The position numbers were made by a program, and so were the translations under genes. A stretch of DNA of 64,000 nucleotides from Drosophila persimilis (taxonomy: Eukaryota > Arthropoda > Insecta > Diptera > Drosophilidae), in assembly GCF_003286085.1 (NCBI RefSeq), contig NW_020825298.1, forward strand, positions 1,736,001-1,800,000, given 5' to 3'. Of this stretch, positions 12,057-24,775 are shown piece by piece; position 1 is the stretch's first letter, and the number at the start of each line of letters is the position of its first letter. The notes beneath the pieces were generated by a model. That model saw nothing but the letters and a program-made list of their open reading frames with translations, did not search any database and was not told where the DNA came from.

Positions 12057-12143
12057 ATGTTGACAACACACCATTTGCATCATCTGCACCATCATCGAGG
12101 CAGCACCGCCGTGGAATTGGACAAGATCACGAATCTAAATACG
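12057..12143 (+). CDS. RGS7BP: R7BP/RGS7BP homologue, coding exon 1
   Basis: This begins a 226-residue protein, CDS = join(12057..12143,19069..19235,24639..24775,27007..27183,27514..27626). R7BP-family proteins (RGS7BP in mammals, RSBP-1 in worms) bind R7-type RGS-Gbeta5 complexes and anchor them at the plasma membrane, so tuning Gi/o signalling in neurons. This exon codes residues 1-29: a histidine-rich start (MLTTHHLHHLHHH), then TAVELDKITNLNT, which lines up with the segment just before the conserved core. The ATG at 12057 has a good fly context (ACAAC) and is the first ATG in frame after the upstream stop. The donor is ACG/GTGAGT, phase 0. A longer N-terminus by an upstream exon is possible. 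The symbol is that of the vertebrate orthologue; I do not recall the fly gene name with certainty. Confidence 0.7.
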
Positions 12144-14510
12144 GTGAGTGTTGGAGTTGGATTCTAGGAAACTGGAAACTGGATCTGGAAACTTCTCTCT
12201 AAGGAACTGGTTTATGTTGAAATTGATTTTACATCAAAGATATTGTTTTGAACTTTATTCAAAATACCCTTTGGCAACGCGCTTTTATAGTATGTTTCTC
12301 TATAATCAAGTGAATTCTATTTCAAATGTTGATTCCCATCGAAAATCAGGAGCTTTGAGGAGTACGGTAATCCTTTGCCCTAAAGTTTCCTGTAGGAAAG
12401 GAAACGTATTGCATTCCCTCCAGCTGTAGCCTTAACTGATTTCAGCAGAATGAATTTAAACATGGCCAACTGGCAATGGGATAGTAAAAGCTGTGATAGG
12501 TCTGAGAAAAATCTGCCATTTTTCCAAGCAACTGCGTGGCAGCATCCGCGGAGGAATAATAACAAGATTAAGGGACAACATACATAAGAAAACAAATCCA
12601 TAATTTCGATATCCCGACTATATGATACCCTTCTCGAGGATGCATTACGCTTCAGCAAAAACAGTACCAACATTAACACAGAGACTTTCAATTGAAATCA
12701 ATTTGAATCTGCAACCAACGAAAGTTACTCTAGCTCTCAGAGTCGACCCCTTCACTCTACGTTTCCAGAGTATAACAAGCATCCGTCATGCATACGAAGG
12801 AAGCTGGCTCACAAAGAACAGATGGGGCTTAACAGATGATGAGTGTTATTGAAAGGATTGCAGGGGTAAGAAAATGAAAAGCACCCAACCCTCCCACTGC
12901 CATTTAAAACGAGGCGCTCTTGACCATACACAAAAGTTGTCTAGCTGGAAAATGAAAAATGTGGCTGTGAAAAACGAGAGGGCAGTGGGAGGGCTCAACG
13001 GGTGGACTGGCAGCGAAAAGGAAAATGTGAAACACGTTTATTGCCATTCATTATATTCTCGCGAGCTGTTGCGCAAAGTAATGAAGCACTTTTATATGAG
13101 GCAGCTCCTCTTTCACGCCCAAACCCACACCACTCAAGCCACTGCCAACATGTTTTTGCTTTTCAAAAACCCAGGACGAAAGGGGAACGTGAGAGAGCCC
13201 AGAGTGACGAGCGCTGCTGGCAGTGTGGCTGTTAAGAAAAATCGCTGGCTGTCTTGGCCTAGAGTGGAAATAATAATTTTGGGAATGGCCACTGCAGTTT
13301 ACCATGGTCCAGTGGGAGGTGGGCAGTGCGTGTGTCCGTGCGTCCGTGCGTGCCATAGGAACTACAACCAATTTTCATTAAATGAGCTCTCTCTGTGCCG
13401 CCAATACATCTTCATTAATTTTGAAATAATGTATGGCATGTTTGTGCAGACTATTGGTCGACTCTTCTGTCTTTTTTCGGGGATGGCAGCCAGACCACAA
13501 TAAAAACTGAAAACTTGTACTTAACTTTACCGGCGAACATTTGTCTCATCCTAAGGGCAAATGAATGTGGGCTTCCCCTTTCTGGAAGGAAGGGGAGCCA
13601 CAGAACAGGCTAGAAGGCCTTCGGCAAACAAAGGATCGTGTTCAAGGTCCACACGCACACATTAACATTCGTGACTTTTGTTGGTCCGGGTCATGTCACT
13701 CTCAATATAGTGGAAAGGTATCCGCTAAGCTGCTCCCCCCGCCTGATTGTCAGTCAGCTTGATTGATAATGTAAACTGAGCAGGACACCCCCACTAGCCA
13801 TCCGCCATGCGCCACTCCAACCAATCTCATCATCGTTATCCCCGGCTATTGAGTGCGTATCCGTCCATTCGTCTCCGAACAGAGGCAGGGAACTAAGATT
13901 CGGACTTGGGTCTAGGCGAACATCTTATCGATTTTGCGGCTTACAAGTTCTTGTTATCACTCACGCAAATGCCCCAAATGGCCAATGAAATTGTTACTTT
14001 GATAGGAGTTTGCCCGGGAAATGGAAATGGTTTTCGAATAAGGCGCTATTGCCTTTGATTATTTTCAAGTAGGAAACATTTTGAAAAACATTAGCTATTA
14101 TTCCAAGAACTTGGATATACAAGATAATACACGGACAACATCTGTACATACACATGCTAAAAAAGTTAAAGGTTTAATTATTTCAGATTTGGAAGAAATT
14201 TAGATTTGCTCCAAAGAAATGAGTTTGCTTTTTTCCTTAGCTGGTGCAACAATTTGATTTTTGTAGCAAATACTTCCAAGAACTTAAAGGAATTTAAAAA
14301 TAATTTCCACTGCCATTCGATTACTCTGAGGCAGGACCCCAAAGTCCTGTGTGTGATCCGACCATAACAGTTGGCCCAATCCAAATTGCTTTCTGCGGCA
14401 GCGAGAGTCGAGGTAGGTGGTGCCCCCCTGTTAACGCCACCGTTTTACCACATGAGATCCAATGGTTGTTCGGTACACTTCTCTTCTTTTATTGTTGTTT
14501 CTTTCCCCCC

Positions 14511-14573
14511 ACTAGAATGTGGCTAGTAGAATGAGGGAAGTGTACCAACTAGAATGTGGCCAGTAGAATGGGA
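14511..14573. repeat. Short imperfect direct repeat, period 37 bp
   Basis: ACTAGAATGTGGC followed by AGTAGAATG occurs at 14511 and again at 14548, with few differences. It looks like a recent local duplication within intron 1 of the R7BP-like gene. Confidence 0.75.
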
Positions 14574-17500
14574 TAGGTGTTTTGCCTGGCGATTGCTGCC
14601 AGACACAGTTGACCATTCGATATTGGCCATGTGGGTGGGACAGCTGCGGCATTGTGTTGTATTGTTGCTAGCTGCCCCATGTTGCATTCAGGCTGCCTTA
14701 GAGCTGCTACAACCGATTTCGAAACGCTGTAACGAACCTTTGTTGTGCCCTTGAAGAGGGTATTGTGCATTTTTCAAGATGATTAGAATGGTGTGAGGCA
14801 GGCTCGTACTGCCATAAGAGCCGTGCTTCGGCAAGGGTATCTTGTGCTTCGGCTAGCCTCCAGTGTTTGTTCGACTTTGAGGGGGTTTTGGGTAATGGGG
14901 ACTTGGGTTCTGCTGCCAGCTACCGGCTGCCTGTCGACTGTTGAATGGACAGTTGGCTAGTTGGCTGCTTCCTGGGGCCTCCTGCCAGTTCGATTGTAAT
15001 TATTCTACAGTTCAACTTGTTGGTTCGCTGCCTAATGCGTTTTGCCATTGCACTTTGTTAGTTCTAGCCCCTGTCCCTGTACTGGGGAATGCTCTCCCAG
15101 TCTCTGTCTCCGTCTCTGTGTGTGAGTGAGTGTATCTGTAAGTGTCTGTGGGTGTCCCTGTACATTCACAGTTGGGCGATGTGAAAAGCGCATTAGCAAC
15201 AAGCCGTTATCAAAGTTTTTGCAGCTCGTGTTGCAAATGGTGCGTGTTATTTATTAACTGGAATGGAATATCAGCTGGGCGTGGCACATCTGCTGGCCCT
15301 GTGCAGACTAAGAAGGACTCTCATAATCTAAGCTGCCACTTTTCATTTGCATTTACGCAACGCTGTCTATTACAGAGTTTCATTTGGACCGGACCATGTC
15401 CCTAAAAATGGAAAAAGTGTGTAAATAATAATCTATACCGTGAGCTGAGACATTTTTAACACTAATTTGAGAATCAGGAATATAAAGCCAGAGTTTTGTT
15501 ATCATATACATATGTTATGTATGTATGAGTTCTCATATTCTCAGACTAGTCTCATGTTTATGCGACGCACTGTAATCGTTCTGGCCATTGTCACATTGCT
15601 GTTTTGGCTCTGGGCAAAATGCATTCTTCAATGTGCGAGCATCCAAAGGACTCTCTCTCTCTGTCTGTCTTATACATACTGACATGTGGACATGCCCACA
15701 CAATCACTTCGTTACAAACGCTGTCTGTTTTTGTCTCTGTCGGTTCCTCTCTTTTGTATTGCAATTTTAATTTCCGCTTTCACTTTGTCTAGATTCAGTT
15801 TTACTCGTCGTCGTTTTCTTTTGTGTATTTGTGTGTTAGCTTTCTCCCTCCCCCTCTCTGGGGCAAAGATGAGTACGGGTACGAGTACGAGTATAAGTAT
15901 GAGTATGAACATGAGTATGAGGACTGACATCCCATCTCATCTCATATCATTTCCCCGAACTCAAACCGCTGGGGGCTGTCTTTGTCTTGGCATTGTGGCA
16001 TTTGCGTTTTTGCTGATTTACACTTTCTTTTGGTGGCAGGGCGCGGGAGTGAGTTTTCCCTGCCACAGCCAGCACGTAGCACATGGATTGTGGCATGTGG
16101 CACGTAGCACGCATGCAGCTCCGGAGCTTTTTGTTGCAGGCGCAGCGGGCAAGCGCCGGCAGCTGTTTTTCAATTTTCCGCCTCAACTGTTGACGCAAAA
16201 GTAGTTCAAAGTGGTTCCATGGAATATACTACTCGTACAACCAGATGAAAAAGAATAATTCATGAATATGCATGTACCCCCTCCACGCTGCCCCATCATT
16301 ATACACACACGAGCACGAGTAGTATGTACCTTCATTACGGGGATGTACATCTTTTGTGGCACACATTTCAGCTGACGGTTCCATTAAGGCCTCGGCACGG
16401 CGCTTATTACTGGACAGCGAGAAACCAAATAACGCGGCAGAAAAACGCTGTGGGAATTGAATTTCCCTCGGACTTATATGAATGGCAGCCGTATGTTCTC
16501 TTAGGTGTATGTCCAAAGGTGTGTTTTTGTGGAACGAGCCAGGTAATTTCAGAAATTTTCTGGGGTCTTTTATACCCAGTGCTGGGGAAGACACGGGTAT
16601 GTTATATTTTTGGTGAAAGTCAACCCGATCATTTACCCACTAACAAATGGTATTCTCTTTAAGGATGGATCGACTGTATGTAGAGCTATAGTCTGCCTAT
16701 ATACATAGCTGTAGTCATGATCCAATGAATGTTAAAGTTAGATTAAAGAAAACAATCTCTTCGGGGATGTTGCCGAGTACCAGGTACCTGATGGTCGCAT
16801 TACGAACTATCGCCTTCTTACAGGTTTTGTGCTCTGGTTTAGCACTGCTCGTTGGGCGCACTCTGGTGTCCCTTTTTATGCCGGGACCAAAGACGACAAG
16901 CGTTTACATCTGGGATTTGCATGTGCTGCATGAACTTTTTGCAATTCTGGTTTCCCCAACTCGGTTTTGGTTGTGTCTTTATCTCAGCCGAGATTTGAGC
17001 GTCATATAAAATTTATGCGTGTGGCTTTTATGTGCTTACACCTATGTATATTGAGGTGTTTGTGCGTGTGTGTTTGTGGCTGGCTTTACTAGTGTTATAT
17101 GTTTTATGAGCCAGCGGCCCTCAGTGGCCTTGGCTCTCAGGTGGCTGAAAAAAAAACCAAATAATTAGGACAGACAACAGAGACAAACATCACTGCTGGA
17201 ACTCCTTGAGCCAGGGCTTATTAAAGTTGTGGATGAAATATGGCAAAGATTCCTTTTGCAGAGGACTTTATTGGAATTATAAGTGAAGTCCTTCATTAGG
17301 TGGAATGAAGCTTCACTAATGTCCTCCATTACCAAACCCTCCACAGGCTTTGAGATGAACTTTTTCATTGAGTTTACTGGAATAGACTCTCCTCAACATA
17401 AACTTACAATATAGCCGCATTTCGTCTGTCAATATTGAACAAGTTCAAATCGGATCCACCCAAAAATCCTGACCCACTGAAAAAACAATCAATCCAATAA

Positions 17501-18081
17501 ATTTTGACGCACAGGCAACAGCTGATGGTGGAAAAGTTTTGCCTATGCCCCTGCTTTGGGAATGATTACAAAGCCATGGCCCCGCCCATAAGATCCGCCC
17601 CAGCTTAGAAAAGTTTTGAGGAAATATCGTACTGGCAGCACTTTCAATAAGCAATTTGGTTAAGTGCTGCCTCTGACACTGCCTCTGGCTCCGGATGCGG
17701 CTCCAGATCTGGCTCCGGCACTGTCACGGCACGGTCCATCCTCCTTCTTTCGGCATTGTCAAGCCAATGCCATCAATATGACTAATCATGCATATATTTC
17801 ATAAAGCTGTAAATCCTCTCAATCTCCCAATCCTCCCTTCCAGAAATCGCACACAGCTGTTGGCCCCAAATTGAGTCAAGCCACAGAATTCACTTTGCAT
17901 TCGCAGTGTGGGCGTTTCAGGCGTTCGAGGATTATTAAAATTACGCATACGCCGCGTTTTAAATGAAGTGCCCGACCAGATATAGAGAGGAGGTGGGCCG
18001 TACTGCTACGTGGAAAATGAGGTTGCCAGAGTCAACCATTAATATTTAAACGTGCTGCTTAAAATATATGTGGGCGTGGCA

Positions 18082-18104
18082 CGCACACACGTGTGTGTGT
18101 GTGT

Positions 18105-18140
<36 letters not shown>
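18082..18140 (+). repeat. CA/GT run followed by 34 consecutive G
   Basis: A short CGCACACACGTGTGTGTG palindromic microsatellite runs into 34 uninterrupted G residues (18107-18140). It lies in intron 1 of the R7BP-like gene, on the transcribed sense strand. Such a run can form G-quadruplexes and its exact length is unlikely to be reliable in an assembly. Confidence 0.9.
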
Positions 18141-18141
<1 letters not shown>

Positions 18142-19068
18142 GATTGGCATTGGATTTGTGTGAGTAATGCGGAAAATTAGGCCTATGACTGACTTAAAAT
18201 TAACTTGGCGGAGGTAGCAAAAGAAAATTTAATTAAAATAGAGCTGCCATAGGAAATACTGTTGCTGATTGATAAACTCGGATTGATTACGCTTAATTGG
18301 AATTAAATAATAGGACCTACAGCTTGAAAAAGGGATAATGCTTAGAAAAGTTTATCTGAAACTGAAAAATATCCCAAACATAAACATTTCCCATTACAAG
18401 GAACTCCTACTCCAATATTCTATACCAGAACCTATCAACATTTCGCAAGTACTCAAAATTTGTTTAAAGACAAGCCAATACCCTTTGTTAGTGCCCAGAG
18501 TATAGTCTGTAGTCAATAATAATTGACTTAATACACTTTTCAGCAACAGCTCTACCCTTCTCATACAGATCCATGAGAAGGCTAACCAACCCTAGGAGCA
18601 GTAAAAGGGAGCCATAATAATCCTTGCATTGCCGGGCATTTTAATTTTTATGAGCCCGATTTGGCCGCAGGCAAAGGCAAAGGAATTAAGGCTCGATTGC
18701 CCGATTCATTTGCCGCCTCCGTTTCGGCAATGAGCCGTAAAAAGGGCAGCAACAAAAACGACAGCAAAAGCACCAGCAGCAGCCGCCGCTTCAGTTTTAT
18801 CTGGCTGGGAAAAGTCCCAGAAATTTTCTTTGGCTGAACGAGCAGCCGGGGCCGGGGCCTGAACAAATAGGCTACTGCCTGCGGTTGTGCAAAAGAGGGT
18901 TCCCGGAGCCTGTTGGCTCTGCATAAATTAAAATATGTAATGTGTTATATGCCTGGTCTAATAGAGAGCTTTGGCATAAATTAAGCATCAGTTGGCTGTC
19001 GTTGACCCTGGCTCTATGGCTAGATGGCTTTATATACTGATGATATATACTGACTGGTGTACTTTCAG

Positions 19069-19235
19069 CTCATCGTGGAGATCAACAGCCATGTGGCACT
19101 GTTTCGCGATATGCTGATACACGTGGGGCAGGCCAAGGATTGCCCCGAACTGCGCGAGAAGATACGCAAGCTGCGTCGCACCTGCGTGGAGGCATTCAAG
19201 CACACCGCCCAGATACTCCTACCGCAGGTCAAGAG
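19069..19235 (+). CDS. RGS7BP: R7BP/RGS7BP homologue, coding exon 2
   Basis: This exon codes residues 30-84 and two bases of codon 85. It carries the best conserved part of the family: LIVEINSHVALFRDMLIHVG, then DCPELREKIRKLRRTC. Mammalian R7BP has a matching run with NTQVALYRELVISIG followed by CPSLREEMHKTR. This is a helical region used to contact the DEP/DHEX part of R7 RGS proteins. The acceptor is GTGTACTTTCAG; the donor is AAGAG/GTAAGC, phase 2. The exon is GC-rich at third codon positions (GTG GAG ATC AAC AGC), in contrast with the flanking introns. Confidence 0.88.
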
Positions 19236-22200
19236 GTAAGCACATACCATCTGCCACCACGCATCCTCCTATCTAAACAGTATTTGGGTACACTCAAGGG
19301 ATCGCATTAACATAAACATAAACAGAAACGTGTGTGTGACATTTTAGGACCTTCTTTTCCATTTCCTTTTCCGTTTCCGTCTCTCTATCTGTATGTGAGT
19401 GTTTTATGGAAATGTATGCAAATCTAATTGCAGTCAAATTTACTAGAGAGCCCAAAGAATGATGGATGAAGAGTGTTGTGGGTGCTGCGGGTACTGCGGG
19501 CGGAAAGGATAACATAAATAACAATTTGTTGGACTCGGATTGAAGCCAAGCCTCCCGGTATGCTCTCGAAATGAGTTAGTGGCTGACTTTGAAATTCAAT
19601 TTCAAAATGCTGCATAATTTATCAGCTGTTTCCTCTATAGAGAGACGGGAGAGCAGTGTGGGGCAGGACCCTCCCCTTGCTGAACAGCAAAAGTTAAGCC
19701 GCTTCGGAAGAGCACAATGTTTGGTAATTTTTTTCATTAAAACCCATGAAAGAGAATATGTGCGATTGCAGCCATGAAAAGTATTGTGTGAAGAAAAAAG
19801 TTGTCCAGCAAGTGAGCACTCGTACCAGCTGCCACCGATGCAGCTCCCGTTTCGGTTCCGTAGAATTTTCAGTGGTCCCGGTCCCCCAGCTCTGGGCTGT
19901 CTGTTTACCGACTTCAATTTATTGATTTATGCCCTGGCTGAAGCATAAAATGTTACAAAATTGAAATCCCATGTGGATGCCACACATGTGCCATTATCGC
20001 ACCCCCAAAACTGACAGAGACAGAGCCAGATCCAGAGCCAGAGAGAGAACTTTTTTGTTAACAAACAACTTGAGGAAAATTTCATATACATAAAATATTT
20101 GTAATTTCCGACACACAATCCATAGAACGTGCTGTCCTGTCAGAGTGTTGTGTGTCTGTCATATGCTTTTTTGGGGCTAGAACTTTGGAAGCACACCACG
20201 GCGGCATGTGACAATGTGATTTATTATCGAGCAGACGCTTTAAATGTCACTCTAGAGTCTAGAGTGGAGAAATGTCAATAAACCGATACAAGCAGTCGCA
20301 TCAGCATTTCGTCAATATGTATGCTCGTAGGCAAAAGTGCAGGACCCTAAGGAAATGGCAAAGGCAAGAGCAAGTCCGGAGGAAACGACAGTTAAATTGA
20401 TGATTGGCTGGCAGTCAGCCAGAGCAAAAACAGTAGCACAAAAAAGAGATTTCAATTAATTTCTGCTTTATTGACACAAATGAACGACTCCGAAGAGCAG
20501 CTTGACTTCTCGTTCTCCTACTTTTCGGGATATCATTGAGCAGGTTCCTTTTTCGAATGGGCGCACATGGCGTATGAGTGACGACAATGAATTAGCGAAG
20601 CGACAGAGGCTGCTGCTTCAAGGTCCTCCCCAGCCAGGGCTGAAAGTTAAATTGAAAGTAAAAGTAAAAGTTAAAAAAAGCAAAATGTATGCTCCCAAAA
20701 ATGAACAAAAGGGAGCAGAGCAGATATCGAGTGGAGGAAGCAAAAACTTCAGACGCAACTTGACAATGACACAGCCAAAACTTTCAGACAGTGCTTCGTT
20801 GTTTCGTTGTTTCGTTGTTTGGTTGTTTGCTGCTGTTTTGTGTGTTTGTAAACACATGCATCACATACATGCATGTCAGGCAGCCAAAGTCAAAATAAAA
20901 CTCAAACGAGAGAAGGCACACAACAAGGAAGAGAGACAAAATAACAAAAAGCCAAGAAATACTTTAAGTTGGTAGTCTCGCCATATAGAATACTGAATAC
21001 CCTATGCAGTGCTGGAATCTGGAGTGCAGATTTTGGTATGGTTTCCTCCAGTGTACTTCATACATTTTATAAGCAAACCGCAAGGTTTGATTTATAATAA
21101 CTAGAAGTCCCATTTAGCTCCAACTTGTATGGTTTCCTTAGTCAAACATCATGACAAAGTTGTAATACCTGGTGGACCACACGCTAGCAAATGATTTGGC
21201 TTTCCCTTTGAGAGCGCGAAAGACAGAGCAAAAAGCTCGACTCGGCTCGGCTCCGACTACCTTGGAAGAGACACTCTGACATTCGCTTTGCTCGAATCAT
21301 TCCCATTCCCATTTCCACTTCCACTTCCCCATCCACCTCCAGTTCCATTTCCATTCCCGAGGTTGGAGAGGGTGGCAGCACTTTGCCGACTGCCTTAAGT
21401 GACTGATAGTTGTTTGCCTGGTTGTTTGTTTGCCCAGCCGTACGTACATATCCTTGGAGGCGACGTTCGGTCCATTTCCCGTGTTTGGGTTTGTCTTCCT
21501 GTTATCTATCCATCTGTCTATTTGCCTTCGCTTACTTCGCATTTGTTCTGCTGTTTGTCCTGTAGTTATGTCCTGTTGGTAGTTGTTGCTAAATTACTAT
21601 CGCCATCGCTGCCGTCGCCTCTGTTTTAACTACTGTCTTCGCCTTGGATCTGCTGTTTTGACAGCAAGTTAGTCAACAAAATCGCCAGGGTCTGGGGTCT
21701 GGTCTCTGGGCTCTAAGCAATCCCGTCTGCTGGGCAATGCAACGTCATGTTTGTGTAAGCGCATTTCCTCTGTAAATAATACTCGGACGTCTGCTCGGAG
21801 TTCTCCTTACTTGGCATTAGTCTCAGTGCAGTGGTGGCACTCCCACGGCACACAATTGCTTACGGCCTGAGAGAAGAGCATAAGACAAGGGGTGTGCCCC
21901 TCGGGTCCCTATCAAAGCCAAAGCCAATCTCATAGAATTCGTCGATGGCGTTGTCTGCGGCTATGTGTCGGAAATTTTATGTTTCCTGCATCTGCTGCGA
22001 CCACTTCAGTGGGACAGAAGCGGGAAAAATGTGCATAAATGTGAGAGATAGGAGAAGAAGTGGTGGACCCGATTAAGTTTTATTAAGAGTACGACAGCAG
22101 AAAGGATTGTGGAACCACCTTTCCCTGATATACTTTCTTTTACTCCAATTTCTCAATTTTCCATTCCATTCCATAGTCCTTGGGTTTGGTGCTTTGCTGC

Positions 22201-24522
22201 TCCTTCTGTTGTATTGTTTTATTGTCGCTGTCGGCAAATTCCGTTTATTATTTCGACACTTGATGCCGGTTCCGGGACACCGGATGATGTGCTGTGGTCA
22301 TGTTAGTGAAAATGACAGAATATTATTGAAAGACTGAGCTCCCGGCACATCGGCACACCACCCCTGGAAGTGGGTCAAGTTTCGAAATTACTAGTAGGTC
22401 CGCAGATTCGACGTAGCTGAAGACTTTCATTTTTAGAATTTTTTTTTCCCTTGGATGTCTGCTGTTGGATGGACAGCATCGTAAATTGCGGCAATTTTAA
22501 CAACTTTATACAAGCTGCAGTTAATAACTTCGATTGGGCAGACAAACGGCATTGAGATACTTTGATAAAAGCGCTTTATGAACCTCCCCCTGCGTATATT
22601 TGTGTAATTCTCCCCAAATTTCATTGGGTCGTTTCGCTTTGGGTCTAGCATTGGGGAAAAAGTAAAAAATATTTTACTGTTATTTGCAATAAATGAATGT
22701 AACGTCCGGACTGTAATCAAGACCAGCTGCTGACAATGGTCTGCCCGTACCCGATTTTCCTTCTTTTTTTCCTTCCTCTGTTCTGTTCTCTGTCCTTCGC
22801 TCTTTGCCTTCATTTTTTCTGGGGGATTTTTGGATGCTTTGCAGATTTCGTTTCGTTGCTTCAACTTATTATTGCGATATTGTTGGCGTTGTTGGTGTTG
22901 TTGGTGAAAATGACCCACGTTAATGTCCGCGCACCGCAATCTGCCAGAATAACGAGAGATGCTCCCTTCCACAAAGTAAGAGTGAGATGGAGAAATCATT
23001 AAAACATTTGCTCTCTGGCATTTACAGCTTGCAGTTTTTCACAGGAAATCGCTTAGCATTAATTTGATTACATTTTAAGCATATTAAATATCTTGAAAGT
23101 GTTTCTTTTTTGTTAGCTTGGTCAAATATATATGGTATCGTTTAATATAGCAATGTCTTAGTGTCTTTACTATTTAGAAGGAATATTTTGACATTATTCG
23201 AAAGATTTACTTTGTCTGGCATTCCGCATCATTATTTTACCCAAGCAAGCGTAATTTTTTTCTTTCGGTGGAACAAAAAGTATTTACTTATTTGTTGAGG
23301 AAATTATTAATAATACTAATAGGCTAAGCAGCATTTGTGCTTCCCACGTATAGGAGACTTTTTGCTGAACAAAAGCCGCACTCAAAATAAAGATTGTGCT
23401 TAGCCTACTCCACCACCAATCAACTTCCGCTTGAGAGCCCATCGAACCCACATCTAAATCGCTTTAAGCTGAATCCTGTACAAAAACTCTCCCACACTTT
23501 TAGATGTACGGACCCATACACACGCCCACACGCACACACGCAAGACACCTTGGGAAAGATTAATTCGCAATTTATTTGCTTTAATGCCCGCCAGAAGGAG
23601 GTCAGAGTCGGGGGCGGAGTCAGAGGACACGGCAACACTTTCAGTGCCGGTTGGGATGGCGGGTAATTCTGGTAAAATATATATTTCTCATTTCCAGCTA
23701 TGCGGCACCGCCCGCTCCACCTCCACAGAGTTTAGGCAATGCAAAAGTAATTTTCAAATTGAATTTATTCCTGTGTTGCTGTAAATATGTTTATGGCAAT
23801 TTATATTTGTGTCCCATTCCCCACCACTTGGACCTGAGTTTTGGATACCTACCCCACTCATAATTGCCCTGTCTGCGTGGCAGTACTGCTCCCAAAACTG
23901 GAATTAATGTCAACTAAGCAGCAATTTGCGAACCGACTGTAAATTCCGAGTGTTTTCCAAATGAGTTATGCCGCTCGTACAATTGCATAAATTATTCAGG
24001 AAGGTAAAACTTGAAATTGCTTTCTGGTGTTGATCGTAGATTAGACAAAATTATAGTGTACTCATCGCCCAGTTAAAAATTGCGAAAAATGGAACACTAT
24101 ATGGGCTATAATTTCTTTAATGCTAAATAAATTGGTGGGGAATATTACTATGTCTTAGCTGAATCCTTCTTGCTTCAGTAGTTGTCCTCTTATTTATTTT
24201 CCATCGCTTAAAATCCATCGCTCGAAAAATGTAATTCCTGCACGAGAACATAAAGTTGAACTGCAGATTAAACAATCGAAAATATCATTTAAAAGTCGAA
24301 CGGAAATGAATTAGTTTGTCGCCACTTGATGACCCTCGTTCTGAGCTGAGCTCTCACCCACGACATAAAAAATGTCATAAATTCATATAAATTTCATTTT
24401 ACAATTTTCGCATGCAATTTGGCGTGCCACAAATGTGGCCCACACAATGCGGCATTCCAGTTCTGCAATATCCCACACCCACACACACACACACTCACAG
24501 ACACATACATACATACATACTC

Positions 24523-24569
<47 letters not shown>

Positions 24570-24638
24570 AATATATACATATAGCGAAAGAGAATCCTGA
24601 TGTTCACATTACCTTGCATTGCCATTGTTTTTTTGCAG
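19236..24638 (+). other. Intron 2 of the R7BP-like gene (5.4 kb)
   Basis: The intron runs from GTAAGC to a pyrimidine-rich TTGTTTTTTTGCAG. It contains chance frames on both strands (for example 157 codons near 20.5 kb and 188 codons on the minus strand at 22.4-23.0 kb) without start or splice support. A compound microsatellite sits just before exon 3. Confidence 0.7.
24481..24562. repeat. Compound CA / CATA / TA microsatellite
   Basis: An AC run (24481-24494), a CATA run (about 24502-24519) and a perfect TA run (24524-24562) follow each other in the last 160 bp of intron 2 of the R7BP-like gene, close to the exon 3 acceptor. Confidence 0.9.
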
Positions 24639-24775
24639 CGCCATGGCCGATGGCATACTCACCGACAACCCGCACTTGGTGCTAGTGTTCTACATGGCCC
24701 AGTTATTCCTACGTGAACTTGTGAAAAGTTATCGTCTCATACAGGTCGTGCCAATGGATATGTCGGGCTATTATG
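24639..24775 (+). CDS. RGS7BP: R7BP/RGS7BP homologue, coding exon 3
   Basis: The exon completes codon 85 (Ser) and codes residues 86-130, ending SGYY, with one base left over (phase 1). It contains MADGILTDNPHLVLVF then MAQLFLRELVKSYRLIQ. This is a hydrophobic helical segment at the place where mammalian R7BP has ICRLYIQLQCCLEMYTTEM. The acceptor has a run of T before GCAG. The donor is TTATG/GTAAGT; the alternative GT seven codons earlier (CATACAG/GTCGTG) would break the phase with exon 4, so I chose the later one. An ATG four bases into the exon could serve an alternative transcript, but nothing shows that it does. Confidence 0.88.

Larger units (their letters stand above)
12144..19068 (+). 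other. Intron 1 of the R7BP-like gene (6.9 kb)
   Basis: The intron starts GTGAGT and ends TACTTTCAG. It carries no exon I can support. The longest frame inside it (about 209 codons from 12874) has no start context, no splice partners and a composition like its surroundings. It does hold a 37-bp-period duplication near 14.5 kb, hexamer runs (GAGTAC/GAGTAT) near 15.87-15.92 kb and a 34-G tract at 18.1 kb. Confidence 0.7.

Noticed and set aside
12874-13503. Plus-strand open frame of 209 codons
   Set aside because: It lies inside intron 1 of the R7BP-like gene, has no start context or splice partners, and its composition is that of the flanking intron. Frames of this size are expected by chance in 64 kb of moderate GC.
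15686-16204. Plus-strand open frame of 172 codons
   Set aside because: It is made of pyrimidine-rich and GAGTAC-type simple sequence, with overlapping frames on both strands.
16560-16790. Possible transposon remnant near TTTTATACCCAGTGCTGGGG
   Set aside because: A few phrases resemble fly repeats (ATACCC, CGGGTATG), but no block order or terminal repeat could be established.
20502-20975. Plus-strand open frame of 157 codons
   Set aside because: Its first codon is TTG, not ATG; it has Lys/Val low-complexity runs and no splice support.
22433-22999. Minus-strand open frame of 188 codons
   Set aside because: It is within intron 2 of the R7BP-like gene, has many low-complexity Lys/Gln/Arg runs from A-rich sequence, and no recognisable domain.
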